From Sphaerotilus montanus (GTDB lineage Bacteria; Pseudomonadota; Gammaproteobacteria; Burkholderiales; Burkholderiaceae_C), in the NCBI RefSeq assembly GCF_013410775.1, contig NZ_JACCFH010000001.1, positions 1,302,001 through 1,366,000 of the forward strand: a DNA stretch of 64,000 nt, in the 5' to 3' direction. The position numbers were made by a program, and so were the translations under genes. Positions 8,323 through 15,849 of this stretch are shown here, one piece after another (positions within the stretch are counted from its first letter, which is position 1; each line of letters starts with the position of its first letter). The notes below the pieces were generated by a model that ran no database searches, had not been told where the DNA came from, and saw nothing but the letters and a program-made list of their open reading frames with translations.

Positions 8323-9081
8323 TCAGAGCCGCAGCGCGTCCCACCCGGTGCGCACGATCAGCGCGCCCACCACGGCGATGAACACGCCGCGCACGAAGCC
8401 GGCACCATGGCGCAACGCCAGCCGCGCGCCCAGCAGGCTGCCGAGCACATTGGCCACCGCCATCGTGGCGGCCACCGGCCACCAGACATGTCCGGTCGAG
8501 GCGAACAGTGCCAGCGCGGCCACGTTGGTGGCCGAGTTGAGCAGCTTGGCCGCCGCCGAGGCGTGCAGGAAGTCGTAGCCCAGCACGCGCACGAACAGGA
8601 AGACGAAGAAGCTGCCAGTTCCGGGGCCGAAGAAGCCATCGTAGAAACCGACCAGCGCGCCGATCCCTGTGGCTTGCACGGCCTCCCGGCGAGCGGAGGA
8701 ACCGGGTGTGTGGGTGCGGCCCAGATCCTTGCGCACCAGCGTGTAGACCAGCACCGCCAGCAGGATGAAGGGCAAGGCCCGCCGCAGGCCCGTGGCGGGC
8801 ACCTGGGTCACCAGCCACGCCCCGGCAAAGCTGCAGGTCAGCGCTGCCGCGGCAGCCGGCACCAGCGTGGCCCAGTTCATCGTCACGCGGCGGGCGTACT
8901 GCGCCGTTGCCCAGGCGGTGCCCCAGACGGCGGCACCCTTGTTGGTGCCGAACAGCGTGGCCGGCGCTGCAGCCGGGTAGACCGCGAACAGCGCAGGCAC
9001 CAGGACCAGCCCGCCCCCGCCCACGATCGCATCGACAAACCCTGCCAGCCCCGACGCCAGCGTCACCCACACCAGTTCCAT
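8323..9081 (-). CDS. TauE/SafE-family sulfite/organosulfur exporter-like protein
   Basis: A 252-residue polytopic membrane protein with about eight hydrophobic segments and the repeated glycine-rich motifs of the TSUP (TauE/SafE/DUF81) family. These are GFVDAIVGGGGLVLVPAL near the N-terminus and GFYDGFFGPGTGSFFVFLFV in the second half. Members move sulfite, sulfoacetate or related anions. The substrate is not predictable here. It converges with the phosphodiesterase gene (7 bp between the stops). Confidence 0.9.
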   Translation of the reverse strand: MELVWVTLASGLAGFVDAIVGGGGLVLVPALFAVYPAAAPATLFGTNKGAAVWGTAWATAQYARRVTMNWATLVPAAAAALTCSFAGAWLVTQVPATGLRRALPFILLAVLVYTLVRKDLGRTHTPGSSARREAVQATGIGALVGFYDGFFGPGTGSFFVFLFVRVLGYDFLHASAAAKLLNSATNVAALALFASTGHVWWPVAATMAVANVLGSLLGARLALRHGAGFVRGVFIAVVGALIVRTGWDALRL

Positions 9082-9104
9082 CCCGCCCGCCCCTGAAAAA
9101 CAAA

Positions 9105-9127
9105 AGGCACCGGGGTTGCCGGTGCCT
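9105..9127 (-). terminator. Intrinsic terminator just upstream of the TauE-like gene
   Basis: A perfect 9-bp stem AGGCACCGG/CCGGTGCCT (9105-9113 with 9119-9127) is followed on the minus strand by a U-rich tract (TTTTGTTTTT, 9096-9105). It stands 24 bp before the TauE start codon and 300 bp after the GMC oxidoreductase stop. It either ends a long GMC 3'-UTR or small RNA, or attenuates TauE. Confidence 0.7.
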
Positions 9128-9427
9128 CTGAATTGTCTCTCACTGCGCTCTTGCGCTGCATTCTCGGAGCGTCAGACCTGCCTGGATGTTTTATTGGTGG
9201 CAGGGTGATGGTGTTGTTGTTGGCGCCTGTTGTTGGCGCCTGTTGTTGGCGCTTGGTGAACCAGTCTCCTCAGTCCCTCGCTCCTGCACGCAGCCACGGA
9301 GGGTCTGCGTTTGCGAGTGGCGGAAATGTAGGGGCTGGCGAACGGCCCACATATTCGGGGTTTCCCGCACCAACATGGCGTGTTGTCGCCATGTAACGCT
9401 CCAGGAATGCCCCGAAATGGGCATTGG
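9128..9427. other. Gene-free spacer between GMC oxidoreductase and TauE genes
   Basis: No coding signal is seen on either strand. On the minus strand the stretch opens, directly after the GMC stop, with two small hairpins: AATGCCC/GGGCATT and CATGGCG/CGCCATG. It also contains a three-copy 13-bp tandem repeat (9215-9253) and ends at the terminator 9105-9127. A small RNA on the minus strand is possible but no promoter is evident. Confidence 0.4.
9215..9253. repeat. 13-bp tandem repeat, three copies
   Basis: The unit TGTTGTTGGCGCC occurs at 9215-9227 and 9228-9240 exactly and at 9241-9253 with one final mismatch. It is preceded by a run of GTT triplets. It is non-coding and may vary in copy number by slippage. 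Confidence 0.8.
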
Positions 9428-11089
9428 TCAAGCCAGACGGTCCGCCAGCACCCATTGCGCCGCCCGCTCCGCCAGCATCAGCGTCGGCGAGTTGGTGTTG
9501 CCACTGGTGATCGTGGGCATCACGCTGGCGTCCACCACCCGCAGTCCGGCTACGCCACGCACCCGCAGGCGCGAATCGACCACGGCGGTCGGGTCGTCCG
9601 CACGCCCCATCCTGCAGGTGCCCACGGGGTGGAAGATGGTCGTCGCGATGTCCCCGGCCAGGCGCGCCAGGTCCTCGTCGCTCTGGTACTGCACGCCGGG
9701 CTTGAACTCCTCGGGCCGGTAGGGCTGCATCGCGGGTTGCGCCACGATGCGCCGCGTCACGCGCAGCGAGTCGGCCGCCACCTGCCGGTCCTCGGGCGTG
9801 GAGAGGTAGTTGGCGAAGATGGCCGGCGCGTCCTCGTGGCGCGGCGAGGTGATGCGCACGTGGCCGCGCGAGGTCGGGTTGAGGTTGCAGACGCTCGCCG
9901 TGAAGGCGTTGAACGCGTGCAGCGGCTGGCCGAAGGCATCGAGCGAGAGGGGCTGCACGTGGTACTCGATGTTGGGCCACACGAACGCATCCGAGGTCCG
10001 CGTGAAGGCGCCCAGCTGCGAGGGCGCCATGCTCATCGGCCCGGTGCGGCGCAGCAGGTATTCCAGCCCGATCTTCGCCTTGCCCCAGGACGTGGCAGCC
10101 AGCGTGTTGAGCGTCTTCACCCCCTGCACCTTGTAGACCGAGCGGATCTGCAGGTGGTCCTGCAGGTTCTCGCCGACGCCGGGCAGGTCGTGCTGCACCG
10201 GGATGCCGTGCTGCTGCAGCAAGGCACCCGGCCCGATGCCCGAGAGCTGCAGGATCTGCGCGCTGCCGATGCTGCCGGCGCACAGGATGACCTCGCGGGT
10301 GGCGGTGACGGTCTCGACACCATGCGGCGTGACCACCTCGGCGCCGGTGCAGCGCAACAGGCCGTCGGCCCCGCGCTCGGTCAGCAGGCGGCGGACGTGG
10401 GCGCCGGTCCACATCTCGAAGTTGGGCCGGCCGAAGCAGGTCGGGCGCAGGAAGGCCTTGGCGGTGTTCCAGCGGAAACCCGATTTCTGGTTGACCTCGA
10501 AGTAACCCACGCCCTCGTTGGTGCCGCGGTTGAAGTCGTCGGTGGCGGGGATGCCGGCCTGCTGCGCGGCCTGGGCAAAGGCATCCAGCACGTCCCAGCG
10601 CAGGCGCTGCTTCTCGACGCGCCATTCGCCGCCATGGCCGTGCAGCGCCTTGAAGGCTTCGGATGTCTGTGCCGCCTGGTCGGGGTCGAGCCGCCAGTGG
10701 TTCTCGTGCTGGCGGAAGTACGGCAGGCACTGGTCCCAGCGCCAGGAGTCATCGCCGGTCAGCGCAGCCCACTGGTCGTAGTCACGCGACTGACCACGCA
10801 TGTAGATCATGCCGTTGATGCTGGAGCAGCCGCCCAGCACCTTGCCACGCGGGTAGCGCAGCGTGCGGCCGTTGAGCCCAGGATCGGCCTGGGTCTGGTA
10901 GAGCCAGTCGGTGCGCGGGTTGCCGATGCAGTAGAGGTAACCGACCGGGATGTGGATCCAGTGGTAGTCGTCGTGGCCGCCCGCTTCGAGCAGCAGGACG
11001 CGGCTGAGGCCCTTGGCGTCGCTGAGGCGGTTGGCCATCAGGGCGCCCGCCGTGCCGGCGCCGATGACGATGTAGTCGAAACTGGGCAT
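9428..11089 (-). CDS. GMC-family FAD-dependent oxidoreductase (choline dehydrogenase-like)
   Basis: A 553-residue glucose-methanol-choline oxidoreductase. The N-terminal FAD-binding motif is DYIVIGAGTAGALMANRL; GGCSSINGMIYMRG is the first GMC signature, GSIGSAQILQLSGIGP the second. The catalytic His lies in HPVGTCRMG and the C-terminal motif is TSGNTNSPTLMLAE. It most resembles the BetA/alcohol dehydrogenase branch, but no betaine genes are near, so the substrate alcohol is unknown. ATG 11089 is preceded by GGAG at suitable spacing; a GTG seven codons upstream is less likely. Confidence 0.92.
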   Translation of the reverse strand: MPSFDYIVIGAGTAGALMANRLSDAKGLSRVLLLEAGGHDDYHWIHIPVGYLYCIGNPRTDWLYQTQADPGLNGRTLRYPRGKVLGGCSSINGMIYMRGQSRDYDQWAALTGDDSWRWDQCLPYFRQHENHWRLDPDQAAQTSEAFKALHGHGGEWRVEKQRLRWDVLDAFAQAAQQAGIPATDDFNRGTNEGVGYFEVNQKSGFRWNTAKAFLRPTCFGRPNFEMWTGAHVRRLLTERGADGLLRCTGAEVVTPHGVETVTATREVILCAGSIGSAQILQLSGIGPGALLQQHGIPVQHDLPGVGENLQDHLQIRSVYKVQGVKTLNTLAATSWGKAKIGLEYLLRRTGPMSMAPSQLGAFTRTSDAFVWPNIEYHVQPLSLDAFGQPLHAFNAFTASVCNLNPTSRGHVRITSPRHEDAPAIFANYLSTPEDRQVAADSLRVTRRIVAQPAMQPYRPEEFKPGVQYQSDEDLARLAGDIATTIFHPVGTCRMGRADDPTAVVDSRLRVRGVAGLRVVDASVMPTITSGNTNSPTLMLAERAAQWVLADRLA

Positions 11090-11179
11090 GTTCTGGGATC
11101 TCCGTGGCACCGCACTCTAAGCGCTGGCACGGGCGGCGGCACTCGGTCGAAACGCCAGTGCAGCAGTTCCGCCAGCGGT

Positions 11180-11821
11180 CTACCCGCTCACATGCGAAGC
11201 CAGGACCGGAAACAGCTTGACCAGCCCCTCGGCCATGATCTCCACCGCCAGCGCCGCGAGGATCAGCCCCATCAGCCGCGTCATCACGTTGATGCCGGTC
11301 TTGCCCAGCAGCCGTGCGATCGCGCCGGAGGCGGAGAAGGCGAGAAAGGTGGCGGCCCCCACGACCACGCCATACCCCACCAGCGCCGCCAGGTGCCACC
11401 AGTGGCGGGCCTGATCGGCATAGATCACCATGGTCGAGATCGTGGCAGGTCCGGTCAGCAACGGAATGGTCAGCGGCACCACGGCAATGCTGTCGCCCGC
11501 ATCCGCGCGCTGCTGGCCGTCACTGACATCGTCCGAGCGGGACTCGGCCGGCTGCGCGTTGAGCATCTGCAGCGCGCTGATCAGCAGCAGCGTCCCGCCA
11601 CCGACCTGGAACGATGCCAGCGAGATGCCGAAGAACTCGATCACCTTCAGCCCGGCCAGCGCACTGATGGCGATGACGAGGAAGGCCGAGAAGCTCGACA
11701 CCCGGATCGTGCGCCGACGCTGTTCAGGCGTCAGGTGCTGGGTGAAGTGGATGAAGAACGGCACGACACCGATCGGATTGACGATGGCCAGCAGCGCCAC
11801 CAGCGGTTTGAAAAGATCCAT
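11180..11821 (-). CDS. MarC-family integral membrane protein
   Basis: A 213-residue protein with six predicted membrane helices in the MarC/YchE/YhgN pattern. It starts with MDLFKPLVALLAIVNPIGVVPFF and contains the conserved PLTIPLLTGPATISTMVIYA and the late GINVMTRLMGLILAALAVE. The family was once linked to multiple antibiotic resistance, but its function is unknown. It lies on the same strand as the GMC gene with 90 bp between them. Confidence 0.92.
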   Translation of the reverse strand: MDLFKPLVALLAIVNPIGVVPFFIHFTQHLTPEQRRRTIRVSSFSAFLVIAISALAGLKVIEFFGISLASFQVGGGTLLLISALQMLNAQPAESRSDDVSDGQQRADAGDSIAVVPLTIPLLTGPATISTMVIYADQARHWWHLAALVGYGVVVGAATFLAFSASGAIARLLGKTGINVMTRLMGLILAALAVEIMAEGLVKLFPVLASHVSG

Positions 11822-12042
11822 GGGGGGGATTCTGCGCCCGCACCGTTTCGGGGTTTACCCCTGAAACGCCCTTCAACGGACCAATCAGTGCAAAAAATCT
11901 GCGCAGCCTTACAACACTTCTTGCGGTAGGGATGCTCACAGTGCTTGACCGTCATACATAATGATCCCTCGTGATTGGACGCGGCGCCTTTTCTCTGTTC
12001 CCTGGAATGAGTGCTGGCTGTAGCTCCGCCACATGGTCCTCT

Positions 12043-12057
12043 GGTACCTCAGGTACC
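12043..12057 (+). other. Small hairpin in the RRM gene leader
   Basis: GGTACC, a TCA loop and GGTACC form a perfect 6-bp hairpin 24 bp before the RRM start codon, close to where the ribosome binding site should be. A structured leader would suit the cold- or stress-responsive control common for RRM proteins; this is inference. Confidence 0.35.
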
Positions 12058-12081
12058 CTGTTTCTTGAAAGGCGCTCTTCC

Positions 12082-12582
12082 ATGGGCAACAAACTCTATG
12101 TGGGCAATCTCGCCTACAGCGTCCGCGACGAAGATCTGAACGACGCGTTCTCCCAGTTCGGTGCGGTCAGCTCCGCCAAGGTCATGATGGACCGCGAAAC
12201 CGGTCGCTCCAAGGGCTTCGGTTTTGTCGAAATGGGCTCAGATCCCGAAGCGCAAGCCGCAATCAATGGCCTGAACGGCCAAGCAATCGGTGGTCGTGCC
12301 ATCGTCGTCAATGAAGCCCGCCCGCGTGAAGAGCGTCCGGGTGGCTTCCGCAGCCCCTACGGTGGCGGCGGTGCTGGCGGTGGCCGCAGCGGTGGCGGCG
12401 GCTACGGTGGCGGCGGCGGTGGTGCCGGCGGCCCTGGCGGCGGCGGTGGCGGCGGTTTCCGCAGCCCCTACGGCGGCGGTGGCCGTCGTGAAGGCGGCGG
12501 CGGCACCGGTGGCGGCGGTGGCCGCAGCGGTGGCGGCGGCTACGGTGGCGGCGGCGGCGGCTACGGCGGCGGCGGCTACTGA
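12082..12582 (+). CDS. Glycine-rich RRM RNA-binding protein
   Basis: A 166-residue protein with one RNA recognition motif at residues 1-80 (RNP2 LYVGNL near residue 4, RNP1 KGFGFVEM near 45) and a long Gly-rich, RS/Y-spotted tail from about residue 88. Bacterial proteins of this type bind single-stranded RNA and are often induced by cold. The tail contains two near-copies each of a FRSPYGGGG and a GGGRSGGGGYGGGGGG segment, so it grew by internal duplication. The start at 12082 gives the family MGNKLYVGNLAY N-terminus. Confidence 0.93.
   Translation: MGNKLYVGNLAYSVRDEDLNDAFSQFGAVSSAKVMMDRETGRSKGFGFVEMGSDPEAQAAINGLNGQAIGGRAIVVNEARPREERPGGFRSPYGGGGAGGGRSGGGGYGGGGGGAGGPGGGGGGGFRSPYGGGGRREGGGGTGGGGGRSGGGGYGGGGGGYGGGGY
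12344..12580 (+). repeat. Internal GC-rich repeats encoding the Gly-rich tail
   Basis: Two blocks recur in frame. The TTCCGCAGCCCCTACGG block is at about 12346 and 12457, and the GGCCGCAGCGGTGGCGGCGG block at about 12382 and 12521, joined by runs of GGC/GGT. Such DNA is prone to slippage, so tail length may vary between strains. Confidence 0.7.
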
Positions 12583-12640
12583 TTTCGACAGAGCATTGGT
12601 TCGCTGATGCTCTGACTGAAATACAGCCCCTGAATCAAGA

Positions 12641-12672
12641 CAAGGCGCCAGATCGCAAGATCTGGCGCCTTG
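12641..12672. terminator. Strong hairpin terminator between RRM and SDR genes
   Basis: A 14-bp perfect stem, CAAGGCGCCAGATC with GATCTGGCGCCTTG and a GCAA tetraloop, lies between the convergent RRM and SDR genes. The U-tract is short on both strands (TTGTTG on plus, TTGTCTTG on minus). The stem is strong enough to serve both directions. Confidence 0.75.
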
Positions 12673-12694
12673 TTGCATTGGCGCCTCCCGTTCG

Positions 12695-13504
12695 CTAGTT
12701 CGGTGTGTCCTCGCGGCGCTGCTTGCGTCCGCGACCCGCGATCAGCCGGTCGTAGAGCGCCCTCGGCAACAACCGGAGCCCCACCACCACCCACGCCATC
12801 GGCCACGGCACGACCGCGAAACGCGCTCCACGGGCGATGAGCGGCAAGGCCCTGTCGGCGAAATCGCCAGGTGCGATCAGGAAGGGCATGGGGTACCGGT
12901 TGCCACGGGTGAGCGGCGTGTCCACAAACCCAGGCACCAGCGTGACCACCCGCACGCCATCGGCGCGCAACTCCACGCGCAGACTTTCGCAATAGGCCAC
13001 GACCGCGGCCTTGCTGCCGCAGTAGCCCCCATGCCCCGGCAGCCCGCGGATGGCCGCCACGCTCGCGACACCGACCAGCGTCCCGCTGCGCGCCAGCCGC
13101 ATCGGACGAATGAACGCATGGAAGGTGGCCGCCATGCCGATCACGTTGGTCTCGTACAGCTCGCGCAGCACGTCCAGATCCGCCCGCTCCGCCGTGTCGA
13201 TGCCCACGCTGAGGCCCGCATTGGCGATGACGACCAGCGGCAAGCCCTGCTCGACCAGACAGCGCATCGCCGCCGCCACGATGGCGTCGGTGTCCCGCAC
13301 ATCGGCCTGGTAGACGGCGGCCCGCTCCGGCCCCAGGCCCTGCCCGGCCAGCCACTGCTGCACCACGTCCGCACGCCGCGCCACCAGCGCCAGCCGCCAG
13401 CCCTCCTGCGCATAGGCGGCCGCCAGCGCCTGCCCGATGCCGCTGGATGCGCCGGTGATGAAGACCAGCGGGGAACGCTCGCGCGCGATCTGGTCGTGGT
13501 TCAT
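12695..13504 (-). CDS. Short-chain dehydrogenase/reductase
   Basis: A 269-residue classical SDR. The NAD(P)-binding motif FITGASSGIGQALA is at about residues 15-28, NAG at about 95, catalytic Ser in GVASVAA, and YCGSK gives the Tyr and Lys of the active site. PGFVDTPL follows. The substrate is unknown. Its ATG overlaps the lptC stop by 4 nt (ATGA), so it is translated as the last gene of the kdsD-kdsC-lptC operon. That slot is usually taken by lptA. It may still act on a lipid or sugar precursor of the envelope, which is inference from position only. Confidence 0.9.
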   Translation of the reverse strand: MNHDQIARERSPLVFITGASSGIGQALAAAYAQEGWRLALVARRADVVQQWLAGQGLGPERAAVYQADVRDTDAIVAAAMRCLVEQGLPLVVIANAGLSVGIDTAERADLDVLRELYETNVIGMAATFHAFIRPMRLARSGTLVGVASVAAIRGLPGHGGYCGSKAAVVAYCESLRVELRADGVRVVTLVPGFVDTPLTRGNRYPMPFLIAPGDFADRALPLIARGARFAVVPWPMAWVVVGLRLLPRALYDRLIAGRGRKQRREDTPN

Positions 13505-14184
13505 CGCCGGGCAGGCAGATGCCCCCGCACGGCGCCCTGCAGATCGAGCCGGCCGTCGGCGTGGTCATAGACCAGCGTGCGGGCCTCGATGACGCTGGCG
13601 CCTTGTCGCAAGGTCACCGGGCGGGCGCTGCGGACCTGGTCGGCGCGCCGGTCGAACACCATCTCTTCGCTGCTGAAGGTCATCGGTGCCTCTTCTCCGG
13701 GCAGCAGATCGCGGACCACGGTCGCGCCACCGGTGAGCCGCACCTCGTTGCCGTCGCCGGTGGCGGTGGCACGGGCCGCCGTGGCACGCAGCGTATGCCC
13801 CTGGTCGTCGCGCCAGCGCAGGCGGACACCGTCGATCTCCAGCGTGTCCGTGTCGGGGTAATGGCGCACGACGTCCCCTTCGACCACGCCCCGCGCCGGT
13901 CCGGCGGACACGTAGTGCTGCACCGAGAACCCCCGCATCTCGTAATCCGGCTCGTGCCGGACCTCGGCCGGCATGCGCTCCTGCTCCGGTGCGGGCGTGC
14001 TCTGGACCAGCCACCAGGTCGCCGCGGCGAGCAGCGCCATCAGGAACAGCGGCAGATTGCCCAGCAGCGCATGGCGCATGCGCACACCACGCGGCAGCGC
14101 GGGATGGCCCGCAGCCTCCGGCAGCCGGCTCAGCAGCGGCGGCAGCGGCAGCGGGGTGACGTCGTCGTCGTCGAGGGGCGCCAC
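13501..14184 (-). CDS. lptC: LptC, LPS export bitopic membrane protein
   Basis: LptC is the bitopic inner-membrane partner of LptB2FG that hands lipopolysaccharide to LptA. The 227-residue product has a cytoplasmic N-terminal tail of about 40 residues and a single membrane helix (about 43-62). A periplasmic beta-jellyroll domain follows, with VVEGDVVRHYPDTDTLEIDG, LTGGATVVRD and a C-terminal VYDHADGRLDLQGAVRG typical of LptC. The tail is longer than usual. It lies 10 bp after kdsC. lptA and lptB do not follow within the window. Confidence 0.87.
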   Translation of the reverse strand: MAPLDDDDVTPLPLPPLLSRLPEAAGHPALPRGVRMRHALLGNLPLFLMALLAAATWWLVQSTPAPEQERMPAEVRHEPDYEMRGFSVQHYVSAGPARGVVEGDVVRHYPDTDTLEIDGVRLRWRDDQGHTLRATAARATATGDGNEVRLTGGATVVRDLLPGEEAPMTFSSEEMVFDRRADQVRSARPVTLRQGASVIEARTLVYDHADGRLDLQGAVRGHLPARR

Positions 14185-14194
14185 GGTCCCGGGC

Positions 14195-14794
14195 TCAGCG
14201 CGCCGCGCCGTCGAGCGTGGTCAGGTGACCGGCCAGCAACTCGCCGTAGCGCCCTGCGGCCATCAGCAGCACATCGCAGAACTCGCGGGCTGCGCCCTGC
14301 CCGCCGGGCATGGCCGTGACGTGGTGGGCCGCAGCCTGGACCTCGGCGTGCGCCTGGGCGGGCGCACAGGCCAGCGCACAGCGCACCATCAGCGGCAGGT
14401 CCGGCCAGTCGTCGCCGATGACGGCCAGCGCGTGCCAGTCCAGTCCCAGGGTCTGCAGCACCTGCTCGGCGGCGGCCAGCTTGTCGTGGATGCCGTAGAG
14501 CGCATGGACGATGCCCAGATCGGCGCAGCGCCGCCGCACCGCCGGCGTGTCGCGCCCCGTGATCACCACCGGCGTGATGCCGGCGCGCGCCAGCAGCTTG
14601 ATGCCGTGGCCGTCCAGCGTGCTGAAGGCCTTGACCGTCTCGCCGGACTCGCCGATGTAGATGCGGCCGTCCGTCAGGCAGCCATCGACATCGAAGACCG
14701 CGGCCCGCACGGGCTGTGCGCGCAGCAGGAGAGCAGGCGGAAACTGCAGCGTCGGCGTGACCGGACGGGGCCAGACAGGGGTCGGAATCGGCAT
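14195..14794 (-). CDS. kdsC: 3-deoxy-D-manno-octulosonate 8-phosphate phosphatase
   Basis: KdsC removes the phosphate from KDO-8-phosphate, giving KDO for the LPS inner core. The 199-residue HAD-type C0 phosphatase has the nucleophile motif FDVDGCLTDGRIYI, motif II in PVVITGRDT and motif IV GDDWPDLPLM. The start at 14794 sits 2 bp after the kdsD stop, so the two are translated together. Confidence 0.94.
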   Translation of the reverse strand: MPIPTPVWPRPVTPTLQFPPALLLRAQPVRAAVFDVDGCLTDGRIYIGESGETVKAFSTLDGHGIKLLARAGITPVVITGRDTPAVRRRCADLGIVHALYGIHDKLAAAEQVLQTLGLDWHALAVIGDDWPDLPLMVRCALACAPAQAHAEVQAAAHHVTAMPGGQGAAREFCDVLLMAAGRYGELLAGHLTTLDGAAR

Positions 14795-14796
14795 GG

Positions 14797-15822
14797 TCAG
14801 ATCACCTTCGCGCGCATCAGGTCGTTGGTGTTGAGGGCGCCGATCAGGCGGCCCTCGGCGTCGTGGACCAGCAGCGTGGTGATGCAGGCCTCTTCCATCA
14901 GCGTGGCCGCCTCGACGGCCAGCGCGTCGGCGCGGACACTGCGCGGCCGGCTCGGGCGCAGCAGATCGGCGGCGGTCAGCGTGCGCAGATCGGTGCCCTG
15001 CTCGACCGCGCGGCGCAGGTCGCCGTCGGTGAAGACGCCGATCGCCCGGCCCTCCCCGTCGACGATGGCCGTGGCGCCCAGGCCCTTGGCGCTCATCTCG
15101 CGCATCATCTCGACGCAGCCCGCCGCGGGCGTGACCCGCGGCACCGCATCGCCCTGCCGCATGATGTCGTGGACGTGCGTGAGCAGCTTGCGCCCGAGCG
15201 CCCCGCCCGGGTGCGAGCGCGCGAAGTCCTCGGCGCGGAAGCCGCGGGCATCGAGCAGCGCCACCGCCAGCGCATCGCCCAGCGCGAGCTGCGCCGTGGT
15301 GCTGGCCGTGGGGGCGAGGTTCAGCGGGCAGGCTTCCTGTGTCACGCGGTTCGAGAGCACCAGATCGGAGTGCGCCGCCAGCGTCGACTCGGCCCGGCCG
15401 GTCATGCCCACCAGCGTCACGCCCAGGCGCTTCAGGGCCGGCAGGATGGCCGCCAGCTCGTCGCTCTCGCCGGAGTTGGAAATCGCCAGCACCACGTCAC
15501 CGCGGGTGACCATGCCGAGGTCGCCATGGCTGGCCTCGGCCGGGTGGACGAACAGCGCCGGCGTGCCGGTGGAGGCCAGGGTGGCGGCGATCTTGCGTCC
15601 GACATGGCCACTCTTGCCCATGCCCATCACGACCACGCGACCGCTGCTGCGCAGGATGGTCTCGACCACCGCCGCGAAGCCCGCGCCCTGCTGGTCCTGC
15701 AGTTGCAGCAGCGCCTCGGCCTCGATGCGCAGCGTCTGACAGGCCATGCGGATGGCCCGCTCGGCATCGAAGGGAGGGGCGGCAGGGGAAGGAGTCACTG
15801 AATCTCGGGCCGGGGGCTGCAT
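14797..15822 (-). CDS. kdsD: D-arabinose 5-phosphate isomerase
   Basis: KdsD converts ribulose 5-phosphate to arabinose 5-phosphate, the first step of KDO synthesis. The 341-residue protein has an N-terminal SIS domain (about 50-185, with VVVMGMGKSGHVGRKIAATLAS and the conserved HPAEASHGDLG) and two C-terminal CBS domains (about 220-341, including GVFTDGDLRR). It is the first gene of the leftward LPS operon and is divergent from the KefC-type gene with 27 bp between the starts, an arrangement common in betaproteobacteria. Confidence 0.95.
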   Translation of the reverse strand: MQPPARDSVTPSPAAPPFDAERAIRMACQTLRIEAEALLQLQDQQGAGFAAVVETILRSSGRVVVMGMGKSGHVGRKIAATLASTGTPALFVHPAEASHGDLGMVTRGDVVLAISNSGESDELAAILPALKRLGVTLVGMTGRAESTLAAHSDLVLSNRVTQEACPLNLAPTASTTAQLALGDALAVALLDARGFRAEDFARSHPGGALGRKLLTHVHDIMRQGDAVPRVTPAAGCVEMMREMSAKGLGATAIVDGEGRAIGVFTDGDLRRAVEQGTDLRTLTAADLLRPSRPRSVRADALAVEAATLMEEACITTLLVHDAEGRLIGALNTNDLMRAKVI

Positions 15823-15849
15823 TAGGATAGGGCGATTCTAGGACGGTGC

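Noticed and set aside
9211-9253. CRISPR-like repeat
   Set aside because: The 13-bp units are directly tandem without spacers and there are no cas genes.
12344-12580. GC-rich repeats in the RRM gene as a mobile or CRISPR-type repeat
   Set aside because: They stay in frame and encode the Gly-rich tail typical of this protein family.
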